From assembly GCA_022360315.1 (NCBI GenBank), contig JAKSDA010000638.1, positions 1 through 33,306 on the forward strand: 33,306 nucleotides of DNA, given 5' to 3'. Numbering within the stretch: the stretch's first letter is position 1; the number at the start of each line of letters is the position of its first letter. Both the position numbers and the translations under genes were made by a program. A model generated the notes under the pieces. That model was not told the DNA's origin. It did no database searches and was given only the letters and a program-made list of their open reading frames with translations. Origin of the DNA: Pseudomonadota bacterium (GTDB taxonomy: Bacteria; Myxococcota_A; Polyangia; Haliangiales; Haliangiaceae). Of the stretch, positions 26,501-33,306 are shown piece by piece.

Positions 26501-27832
26501 TCAATACAGCGCTCCTCGGGGGATTTCGCCGTCGTGCAGGATGCGGCGCTGAGCGGCAGAAAAGGGTTGTTGGAAAAGATTGCCGTCCTGGCCCCGGGCG
26601 CGAAACAACTCGAAGATATAGCGCATGCGCTGGGCCGGGTCAGTCCAGTCGCCCGCGCCACTGCCAGACGCTCGCCGCGAGCCGAGGCCCAGATCGCTGA
26701 GCAGACCTTGCGCAGTCGCAGTGGCTTGTTCGAGCAAGCCCTTCCTGGCCTTTTCCTCATCGAGTGCGCCGTACTGGCGAAGGACCGAGCGCAACTCGAC
26801 ATTGCCGAGCCGTTGGAGAGCTGGCGGATAGAGCGATCGTCCCGGCACGGCCGGGACGTCGCTACCGAGTCTGAGTTCGCCATCGGGCAGCTTGAGCTTC
26901 ATCATCTCGGCCGTGGCGAACTCGCGAAATACCCGGTCGAAATCGGCCGAAAGCGGTTTGAGCAGTCTGTCGAGCACAGTTCTGAGCGGACCGATCAATG
27001 CCCTGTCCGCAGTGATCTGGACCAGCGAGTCGCGGTTTTCGTTGTACAGAAGGTCGCTGCTGGCCGCGTTGAGTGACCCGGCAATGTAGGGCTGCAGCCG
27101 GGTCTGCTCGTGAAGACCGCCCTGGGCATTGGCCAGCAAGATCAGCTCGGCCTTGGCCTTGCGGTCCCGGGTGAACATTGCCCGGTAGTAGTTGTGCATC
27201 GAGTCCCGCAGCAGACTCTGGCCACCGCGCTGCGAGCCGGTCAACGTACCGGTGATCGAACTACCCTCCGGCCGATCGAATTGCCGGCCGAACGGATCTC
27301 CGCGGATCAGATCCGGCTCTGGCGGCCCCTCGGTCAGCTGGTCGAGAAATGACCGCAGCTTGCGGTCGTCCGGGTCGGTCTCGCCCTCGAATGCGCGAAT
27401 GAATTTGGCGAAGATCGTACCGAGTTCGGCAAAGACGATCTTGTTGCCCAGGGTCAGATATGCGCTGACGGCGCCGATCACCCGGTCGCCCAGGCTGAGC
27501 AGCCGCTCCAGCGGATCCATCCCCAGACTGGGATGCACTCCGCGCAATTCGCTGCTCAGACGCTCGGCCCCCCGTTGCAGCACAGCCGAGTGCTGCAACG
27601 CCCGTTTAAATAGCTCGGGAACCTCGTCGTTGCGGATGAAGCGACCGACCGTTTTGGACGACCACGACGCCATGGTGACCCAGATAATGCTGTCCCGCCC
27701 GACCAATCGGGTCATTGCGTCCGACAGGTCGTGATATGCCTGGGTGATCAGAAGATTGCGCAGTACGGGCTGGTCGTCGAGAGCGACGATGCGTTCCGCT
27801 TGGTCGACCAGAGACTTCTCGGTGGCGCTCAT
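26501..27832 (-). CDS. Unrecognised 443-aa protein coupled to phosphoesterase
   Basis: No family recognised. The ATG at 27832 has a TGAGGT ribosome site. There is no signal peptide or clear membrane helix. It is mostly helical with many Leu/Arg/Glu residues; sections include ITQAYHDLSDAMTRLVGRDS, a central segment ending in NYYRAMFTRDRKAKAEL, and a C-terminal EAR-rich helix before a Gly/Ser linker (RRASGSGAGDW) and a short tail (FELFRARGQDGNLFQQPF). Since its stop lies two bases before the phosphoesterase ATG, the pair likely acts together, perhaps as an enzyme plus regulator or scaffold; this is inference from spacing only. Confidence 0.75.
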   Translation of the reverse strand: MSATEKSLVDQAERIVALDDQPVLRNLLITQAYHDLSDAMTRLVGRDSIIWVTMASWSSKTVGRFIRNDEVPELFKRALQHSAVLQRGAERLSSELRGVHPSLGMDPLERLLSLGDRVIGAVSAYLTLGNKIVFAELGTIFAKFIRAFEGETDPDDRKLRSFLDQLTEGPPEPDLIRGDPFGRQFDRPEGSSITGTLTGSQRGGQSLLRDSMHNYYRAMFTRDRKAKAELILLANAQGGLHEQTRLQPYIAGSLNAASSDLLYNENRDSLVQITADRALIGPLRTVLDRLLKPLSADFDRVFREFATAEMMKLKLPDGELRLGSDVPAVPGRSLYPPALQRLGNVELRSVLRQYGALDEEKARKGLLEQATATAQGLLSDLGLGSRRASGSGAGDWTDPAQRMRYIFELFRARGQDGNLFQQPFSAAQRRILHDGEIPRGALY

Positions 27833-27885
27833 TTGTTGACCTCACATCAGATGTGCGGCCGAGATGGTATCACCAGGCCAGCCGG

Positions 27886-29190
27886 CTACGGGCCGAAGCA
27901 GTAAAACCAGCCTGTTGCCGTGCCGATCCAGATATGGCCGTCGACCACGCAGGGAGACGATATGATGCGGCCATCGGTCCGGAAGCTCCACAGTTTTTTA
28001 CCGCTTTTGGCATCGACGATGTACAGGTGGCCGTCCCGAGAGCCAAAAATGACCCGGTCGTCGACCACCGCGGGCGAACTCCACACCGCGGCACCGGTTT
28101 CGAATTGCCATATACCCCGGCCGGTTTTTGCCTCCACACAATGCATCTTGCGATCGGCACCGCCGATCCAGATCCGGTCGCCAGCCACGGCGGGTGTGGA
28201 CCAATAACCGGCCGTGTTGTCGGTGTAGCGCCAGATCTCGCGGCCGTTTTCCCGGGCAAAGCAGTACAGATTCGGTGCATCTTCTTCGGCGGCAGCGTAG
28301 ACGAACTCACCGCTCACCACCGGCGAGGCGTCGGTGTCACCGTGGGTGCGAGTTTTCCATTTGATGCTGCCATCTCGGACATTCAAGCAGAACAGATCGC
28401 CGTCGTAGGTGGCGCTGTAGAGTTCTCCGTCGGCAATGGCCGGTGAGGTCTCGGAGCCGTTGGAACCGCCCAGGGTACCCGGCCCGACGCCACCGAGAAA
28501 TGTTTTCCACACCTCTTTGCCGGTCCTGGCATCGATACAACGCGCATGGCCATTCTCCCCGGCGATGTACAGCCGACCGCCGACCACGCACGGCGACGAA
28601 TCGAGATCGCGGTACGTGTTGAGCGTCCACACCAGCTGGCCTGTGGCCGCGTCAATGCAGCGCAGGTGATCATCGACATTGCCGATATAGATCTTGTTGT
28701 CGTAGATGCACAGCGAGCTCTTGAACATCCGTCCGCCCTCGAAGGTCCACGCCACCTTGCCGGTCATGGCCTCGAACGCGTACACCTGGCGCCCCACCGA
28801 GCCGACGAACACATAATTGCCCAGCTTGGCCGCAGTGCCGGTCCATCCGGTACCCGACCAGGTTATGGTCTGGCCGCGCAGCTGGGTCTCGAAGTCGGCC
28901 ATGCGATACTTCCACCGCAGACGTGGCTGTTTGGGAACGGGACCGGTCCCGTAAAATGTATGGGCCGGATTGCCGCGAAACATGAGCACCGTGTCGCTGG
29001 CAAAACTGCCGTCTCCGTATCGCCACGGGCCGAGTTCGAGCGGCTGCCGGGCGGCCACCGCGACCGGCTCGAGTTCGGTTTTATCCCGTCGCCCGGGTTG
29101 TTTGGGGCCCTGGGCCAGCGCGCCCGGGGACAGGGCAGCCGCGGCCGAAAATGCCGTGGCGCGCAAAAAATCTCGCCTTGAGCGATTCAT
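27886..29190 (-). CDS. Tat-exported PQQ-repeat beta-propeller protein
   Basis: 434 aa from ATG 29190; the frame is open further upstream, but the Tat signal defines the start (SRRDFLRA then a hydrophobic Ala-rich run to GALAQ). The rest is a chain of PQQ/BamB-like propeller blades with the repeated pattern TG-x-V-x-W-x-F and SSPxVxxxxVxxGS (for example GKVAWTFEGG, GQLVWTLNTY, SIKWKTRTH, GREIWRYTD, GRGIWQFETG, GKKLWSFRTD), about seven or eight blades. Twin-Arg export suggests folding before export and possibly a bound cofactor, but catalytic residues of quinoprotein dehydrogenases are not evident, so a scaffold or binding role is equally likely. Divergent from the subtilase gene. Confidence 0.85.
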   Translation of the reverse strand: MNRSRRDFLRATAFSAAAALSPGALAQGPKQPGRRDKTELEPVAVAARQPLELGPWRYGDGSFASDTVLMFRGNPAHTFYGTGPVPKQPRLRWKYRMADFETQLRGQTITWSGTGWTGTAAKLGNYVFVGSVGRQVYAFEAMTGKVAWTFEGGRMFKSSLCIYDNKIYIGNVDDHLRCIDAATGQLVWTLNTYRDLDSSPCVVGGRLYIAGENGHARCIDARTGKEVWKTFLGGVGPGTLGGSNGSETSPAIADGELYSATYDGDLFCLNVRDGSIKWKTRTHGDTDASPVVSGEFVYAAAEEDAPNLYCFARENGREIWRYTDNTAGYWSTPAVAGDRIWIGGADRKMHCVEAKTGRGIWQFETGAAVWSSPAVVDDRVIFGSRDGHLYIVDAKSGKKLWSFRTDGRIISSPCVVDGHIWIGTATGWFYCFGP

Positions 29191-29306
29191 GGTCCAATCC
29201 TGACCCCGCTTTGACTGCGATGGCAAGAATCTTTGTGACTGCACGATTTGTGGCAAGATAGGGCCGAGCCGCCCGGCATATCACGCCGAGCGAGCATGTT
29301 CCTACC

Positions 29307-30167
29307 ATGCCTTCCCCGATACCAACACCGTGGCATTTGCGCAGATTGAAGGTGCCACAGGTATGGCGGTTGATGAAGAGACCGGGGCGGGGAATCACTG
29401 TGGCCGTGCTGGACAGCGGTGTTGCTGCAGTGAGACAGCTCGGCTCGTTTCGCTCGGTGGATCACCGCGGCAATGATGTGGAGCCCGGCGATGTGAGCCG
29501 GCAGAGTCACGGAACCAAATGCGCCTATCTGATCAGAGGGCTTTACCGGCGGATGCCAGGGGTTGCTCCCTATGCCGATTTGCTGAGCGTCCGCGTTACC
29601 ACCGCCGACGGCTTGCCGCACCCCAAATACGTCGCGTCGGCGTTTCTGACTCTGGCCAGACTCCGAGTTCCCATTGCGTCGTGCAGTTTTTCCATGGGCA
29701 GCTATGGCGGCGAGCTGACTGCAGCGATCAACGAATATCTGCGCACCGACGGAATCATCGTGGCTGCAGCGGGATTGCGCGGGCACGATAACGAGTTTCC
29801 CAAACTGTGCCGCGGCGCTGTGATTGTCGGTGGGGTCAACGAGCGCAACCAGCCGCTTCGCAGCAACAATAGCGGCCCGTATATCGATGTGTCGGCACCG
29901 GCGAAACAGCTGTCGGCGGTCAACAAGGTCGGCCGTACAGTCCAGTTTGGCGGCACGTCTGGCGCGACTGCGCTGGTTGCTGGAGTTTGTGCCCTGGCTC
30001 TGGCTGAGGCCAGAAATACCGACCGGCTGGCGACTGTGGCACCTGCCCTGCCCCGTCTACTGCAAAAAACCGCCGACGATGTCGGCGCGCGCGGGCGCGA
30101 TGCCCTCACCGGGTTTGGCGTCGTCAACGCGAGAAAACTGCTGAGCAGGATCAGGCAGCTTCCGTGA
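29307..30167 (+). CDS. S8 subtilisin-like serine protease, oxyanion Asn replaced
   Basis: 286-aa minimal subtilase. The triad is Asp36 (VAVLDSGV), His68 (QSHGTKCA) and Ser218 (GGTSGATALVAG). The oxyanion-hole Asn, normally in a VAAAGN motif, is Leu157 (VAAAGLRG, codon ttg). No signal peptide and no prodomain are visible, so it may act inside the cell or be a degenerate binding protein. Loss of the oxyanion Asn usually cuts activity strongly, so it may be slow, specialised or inactive. It is 24 bases before the 753-aa exported-protein gene and probably in one operon with it. Confidence 0.85.
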   Translation: MPSPIPTPWHLRRLKVPQVWRLMKRPGRGITVAVLDSGVAAVRQLGSFRSVDHRGNDVEPGDVSRQSHGTKCAYLIRGLYRRMPGVAPYADLLSVRVTTADGLPHPKYVASAFLTLARLRVPIASCSFSMGSYGGELTAAINEYLRTDGIIVAAAGLRGHDNEFPKLCRGAVIVGGVNERNQPLRSNNSGPYIDVSAPAKQLSAVNKVGRTVQFGGTSGATALVAGVCALALAEARNTDRLATVAPALPRLLQKTADDVGARGRDALTGFGVVNARKLLSRIRQLP

Positions 30168-30191
30168 CCCGGCAAAGCGAGGAGGAGAGTC

Positions 30192-32453
30192 ATGAACGCA
30201 CGTGTTTTTGCAATTGTGTCCCAGGTTGTGCTGCTTGTATCCGCTGCCGGCGCCGGAGCCCAAACACCACCGGCCGAGCCGGGCGCGCCACAGGCGCCGG
30301 TCTATCAGCGTCTCGACATACCCGATCCACTACCATCGGCCGATGCCCAGGCATTTGTCGAACTCGCCAATGACATACGCGATCTGTGCCAGCCGACCGG
30401 GCAAAAGCAGCTCCGGCAGGTTCCCGCTGCCGCGCAAAACAATACCGGTGGCGACGAGACCTGCACGGCCGAGGCGATTACCTGGGCCAATGCCCAGTCC
30501 TGTGCCAAAACGACCTCGCAACAGATTCGCCAGTACTGGGAGGTTTGCGCTCAGATTACCAGACCCGGTGTGCCCTCGTCCGAGATCCTGATGGTCTTTC
30601 AGAGGTACGCAGCACTGGATTCGGCACAGCGCCAGATGTGGATCGCACTCATGAAAGGAGTCGAGGCGGCCGATGATGGGGATGACTGGGCAGCGATCAT
30701 CCCGCGCGGTCCACCGAGCGCGACCAGCGAGGAATCACCGCCCCAGGCTTTTGTCGGCGGATTTGGCAGCTTTCAGGACCGACTGATCAGTGGCCTGGCA
30801 GAATGGCTGGTGAGCCGGGCCAAACTGGAAGTCGAGAGTTGGATGCGCAGACAGCTCAAGAAGAGCTGTGGCAAAAAGATCGACGACGAGAAACCCAGTT
30901 TGGGCACTGTCGAGGACTATGTACCCGCTTTGTGCAGCGTACTGGGCAGCGAGACACTGAGCCTGCACGCCCTGGGCAAGACACTCAGAGCCGCTGCCCA
31001 GGAGGATCTCAGGCGATTGCCCGACTACGTGTTGTGGCGGTGGCAGGTAACAGATGCTGACCGAGCAGGCACCATGGTTGCACTGCGCGTTGTGTACGCC
31101 ATCGGTATGGGGATCCGCCAGGGCCGAGATCCGGTCGATCTGCTCGCTGGCCTGGCCCGGTTGCCCGATGAGATATGCCGCCAATCGCCTTCCTGCAGCA
31201 CAGTGTTGGGCAAGATTCGCGATCTCGGCCGCACCACAGCGGTCCTGCTGCCAGTGATTCGGGCCGCGGCAGCTGATGAAGCCAGCCGGCAGTCGATCCA
31301 GAAGAATGTCGTCTATTACGCAGTCAGCGGCATGGTGTTTTTGTACGAACAGCTCCCGCAACAGGTTACCGAGACGTGGAATCAGATTTCCAGTATTTTT
31401 GCCGTAACGCTGCAAATGGTAGATATGCTGAAAGCCATTCGCACTACCATTGACAACCCGTTAAACGATGCAAACGACCTTTTGTCCGGCCGTGGGGGAA
31501 TCTCATTCGGTCGTGGTGGTTTTGTGCCGGTTCGCAATGCACTCGGCACCGGCGGACTCATCCCGGTTCAAAATGCCACTTCGGGTGACGAATCGTCACA
31601 GGCCATGGCCAATCTGCAGTTATCGCGCTGGACTCAGGTGCTGGCCATGGCGCAGGGTTTGGTCATGGCGAGTTTGGGTGATGCCGCCGACGGCACGCTG
31701 GCCCGCGCAGTATCGCGTACAGTCGAGCTGGTCCTTGCCGGCGATTATGCAGCGATGCTTCGCGAGGCGGAGCAACTGGTATCGTCGATCGCCAGGAATC
31801 AGAACGGGTCGAATAACGGATTGGATTCCAAAGTGATCCGGCTTTTGTCTCTCGGCGTCGAGCTTGCCGAGGCCACGTCGAGTGACGAGGTGAGCCGAAT
31901 TTTGGAGGCTGCGGCAGCGCCGCCAGGTGGCTACGCCGACAAATACAAGCGCAGTGTTGCGTCGATTACCGGGTTTGTTGGGATCGGAGGGTTCGTCGAT
32001 CGGGCGAGTGCCGGGAATGCTCAGGTCGACGACCTGATGGACAGCAGGTTGGCGCTTTATCCAGTGGGGATGGTCGGTTTGCAGAGAACCTGGGCAATCA
32101 AGGAATGGGTGCATGTGGGCGGCTATATATCGCTGGTCGATGTGGGTGCGCTGGTCCGACTGGCCGAAAGCGGCAATGAGACAACCGCTACTGTCGACGG
32201 AACCGAGGTCCTGGTGAGCGAGGGCGACAGCAACGAGATTGGCATCAGCCAGGTTTTTTCGCCCGGTCTGTTTGCGACAGTGGGACTTTTTGGGTCTCCG
32301 TTTACCCTGGGTCTTGGCGGCAGCATCACCCCTGAGCTGCACGCCATCGAACTGGACCCGACCGCGGACGGCGAAGCGACTCAGATCATCAAGGCGCGCG
32401 CGGTTCGCTTTGGTGTATTTGTTTCGGCCGACGTCACTGTGTGGAGCTTCTGA
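30192..32453 (+). CDS. Large exported protein of unknown function
   Basis: 753 aa with a Sec signal (about 1-23, cleavage after GAGA-Q) and a good ribosome site (GAGGAGAG). I recognise no family. The mature N-terminus is Pro/Ala-rich; residues about 50-560 are helical with scattered Cys (residues near 67, 94, 105, 117, 219, 242, 327, 332), suggesting disulfides in the periplasm. Near residue 430-460 is a Gly-rich repeat (RGGISFGRGGFVPVRNALGT, GGLIPVQNAT). The last 170 residues are beta-strand-like with Gly/aromatic alternation and end in VTVWSF, which suggests an outer-membrane or surface beta-barrel anchor. Its location beside the subtilase suggests a substrate or partner relation, which is unproven. 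Confidence 0.75.
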   Translation: MNARVFAIVSQVVLLVSAAGAGAQTPPAEPGAPQAPVYQRLDIPDPLPSADAQAFVELANDIRDLCQPTGQKQLRQVPAAAQNNTGGDETCTAEAITWANAQSCAKTTSQQIRQYWEVCAQITRPGVPSSEILMVFQRYAALDSAQRQMWIALMKGVEAADDGDDWAAIIPRGPPSATSEESPPQAFVGGFGSFQDRLISGLAEWLVSRAKLEVESWMRRQLKKSCGKKIDDEKPSLGTVEDYVPALCSVLGSETLSLHALGKTLRAAAQEDLRRLPDYVLWRWQVTDADRAGTMVALRVVYAIGMGIRQGRDPVDLLAGLARLPDEICRQSPSCSTVLGKIRDLGRTTAVLLPVIRAAAADEASRQSIQKNVVYYAVSGMVFLYEQLPQQVTETWNQISSIFAVTLQMVDMLKAIRTTIDNPLNDANDLLSGRGGISFGRGGFVPVRNALGTGGLIPVQNATSGDESSQAMANLQLSRWTQVLAMAQGLVMASLGDAADGTLARAVSRTVELVLAGDYAAMLREAEQLVSSIARNQNGSNNGLDSKVIRLLSLGVELAEATSSDEVSRILEAAAAPPGGYADKYKRSVASITGFVGIGGFVDRASAGNAQVDDLMDSRLALYPVGMVGLQRTWAIKEWVHVGGYISLVDVGALVRLAESGNETTATVDGTEVLVSEGDSNEIGISQVFSPGLFATVGLFGSPFTLGLGGSITPELHAIELDPTADGEATQIIKARAVRFGVFVSADVTVWSF

Positions 32454-32490
32454 GCGGTCGGGATTGCGCAGACCGCTGTCGAGTGAACGA

Positions 32491-33132
32491 TTACTCGCCA
32501 CCGCGGTGCATTTTGTGGTGCGGCCCGCCGGACCTGGAACGGTTTTCGGCGGCGGTTTTGAATTCCTCGCGAGTCACGACGCCGTCGCCGTTCTGATCGG
32601 CCGTGCGGAAACGCTCCTGCATTTTGGTCACCCGGGCTTGCTGCCGTTGCCGCACAGCGCTGGTCATTTCGTCTTGTGACAGAGCACCATCGCGGTTCTG
32701 GTCGTGCCGCTGCAGCATCCGGTCAAAACGCCTTTCGGCCCGCTGCTTGCGCATCTCACGCTTGGCTGCCTGCCTTTCGGTAGGGTCGAGTTGACCGTTT
32801 CCGTTCTGATCGAAGCGCTTGAGAATCTCGTCCTTGCGCTGCCGACGCTCTGATCGCATAGCCTGTCTTTCGGCCGCATCGATCTGCCCGTCGCCATTTT
32901 GGTCGAAGCGCTTCATCATACGATGGCCCCGCTTGTGGCGAAGTTGATGCATGGCCTCGAGCTCGCTGGCGTCCAGCGCGCCGTCGCGGTTTTTGTCGAA
33001 CTTGTCCAGCATTCGCTGGACTTTTTGCTGGACGGTCTGTTTCTGGTCGCCGGATCGACTGTCCGCGAGCGCCGATCCGACAGCAAATACAACAATGGTG
33101 CCTGCTATGGCAATGGTCTTTGCGATGTTCAT
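32491..33132 (-). CDS. Exported five-EF-hand calcium-binding protein
   Basis: 213 aa with a Sec signal peptide (about 1-23, ending SALA-D) and five EF-hand loops: DKNRDGALDASE, DQNGDGQIDAAE, DQNGNGQLDPTE, DQNRDGALSQDE and DQNGDGVVTREE. Each keeps the Asp/Asn at 1, 3 and 5, Gly at 6 and Glu at 12 needed for calcium. The connecting helices are very rich in Arg, Lys, Gln and Met, and the C-terminus is His/Gly-rich (GGPHHKMHRGGE), which might bind metal. Likely a periplasmic or secreted calcium sensor or buffer. It converges on the 753-aa gene with a 37-bp gap. Confidence 0.88.
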   Translation of the reverse strand: MNIAKTIAIAGTIVVFAVGSALADSRSGDQKQTVQQKVQRMLDKFDKNRDGALDASELEAMHQLRHKRGHRMMKRFDQNGDGQIDAAERQAMRSERRQRKDEILKRFDQNGNGQLDPTERQAAKREMRKQRAERRFDRMLQRHDQNRDGALSQDEMTSAVRQRQQARVTKMQERFRTADQNGDGVVTREEFKTAAENRSRSGGPHHKMHRGGE

Positions 33133-33163
33133 GCCCTGTCGGACCCGGCCGGCGCGACATGGT

Positions 33164-33223
33164 TAAGAGCCGGTCCAAAAACTCTCCGCGTCGCCAGAGC
33201 GCCGATCCATCACCGCCAGCGGG
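33164..33223 (-). repeat. Dispersed repeat, inverted right-edge copy
   Basis: The reverse complement matches 201-259 with a 1-bp gap and scattered mismatches, including an exact 19-mer (33164-33182 against 241-259). It lies head to head with 33241-33306, separated by 17 bases. Confidence 0.75.
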
Positions 33224-33240
33224 CTTGCTCGTCGGTCAAA

Positions 33241-33306
33241 TACACCCAGTATTCTCCACTCCTCGCGCACCCACTGGCGGCGCGCCTCACCGCTCTGGCT
33301 CGGTCC
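33241..33306 (+). repeat. 66-bp dispersed repeat, right-edge copy
   Basis: Matches 172-237 at 62 of 66 positions and runs into the window end, so its true length is unknown. The frame reading Y-T-Q-Y-S-P-L-L-A-H-P is kept in both copies. Confidence 0.85.

Overview
The window reads as chromosomal DNA from a GC-rich Gram-negative bacterium. It has an outer-membrane porin ending in Phe, a lipoprotein-type PstS, Tat and Sec signal peptides, EF-hand and PQQ-propeller exported proteins, and a plant/chlamydia-type enoyl-ACP reductase. This mix fits Myxococcota or another former delta-proteobacterial lineage, but that is an inference from gene content, not a placement.

Region 1 (1-9568) is a complete phosphate-starvation locus in one orientation: phoB-phoR, an OprP/OprO-like porin, then pstS-pstC-pstA-pstB-phoU. 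Two 11-bp-period TGTCAC direct repeats (Pho boxes) lie before phoB and pstS, so the regulator and its main target appear to share a PhoB-controlled circuit. A plant-type fabI (minus strand) and an unrecognised 418-aa protein follow.

Region 2 (about 12050-14260) is a gene graveyard. It holds a minus-strand pseudogene with a frame change and two in-frame stops, a short orphan C-terminal coding remnant, a 62-bp repeat whose inverted partner sits directly after the porin stop codon, and three diverged copies of another direct repeat. Base composition is visibly more AT-rich here and again at about 15360-15900.

Region 3 (14264-23820) is a compact biosynthetic cluster, apparently horizontally mobile or at least insular, and the most interesting part of the window. 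In order it encodes an EamA-type exporter, SbnA-like and SbnB-like enzymes (L-2,3-diaminopropionate synthesis from O-phosphoserine and glutamate), an alpha/beta-hydrolase fused in frame to a TauD/SyrP-like Fe(II)/2-oxoglutarate enzyme, a single-module NRPS (C-like, A, T, no TE) and a GNAT acyltransferase. The iron-site motif of the TauD-like domain is H-N-A, not H-x-D/E. Loss of that carboxylate is the hallmark of Fe/2OG halogenases (SyrB2 H-x-A, BesD and WelO5 H-x-G). The NRPS C domain has lost its catalytic HHxxxDG motif. Together these parts resemble the carrier-tethered amino-acid tailoring logic of SyrB1/SyrB2/SyrC and CmaA/CmaB/CmaE, built here from a different protein clade and joined to diaminopropionate supply.

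Region 4 (23829-33132) holds, on the minus strand, an M55 D-aminopeptidase, a calcineurin-like phosphoesterase coupled to an unknown 443-aa protein, and a Tat-exported PQQ-repeat propeller. Divergent from these are an S8 subtilase lacking the usual oxyanion-hole Asn and a large exported protein with a barrel-like C-terminus. A five-EF-hand exported protein closes the region. Both window edges carry copies of one repeat family; the right edge has two copies head to head. No tRNA, rRNA, CRISPR array or intact transposase was seen.
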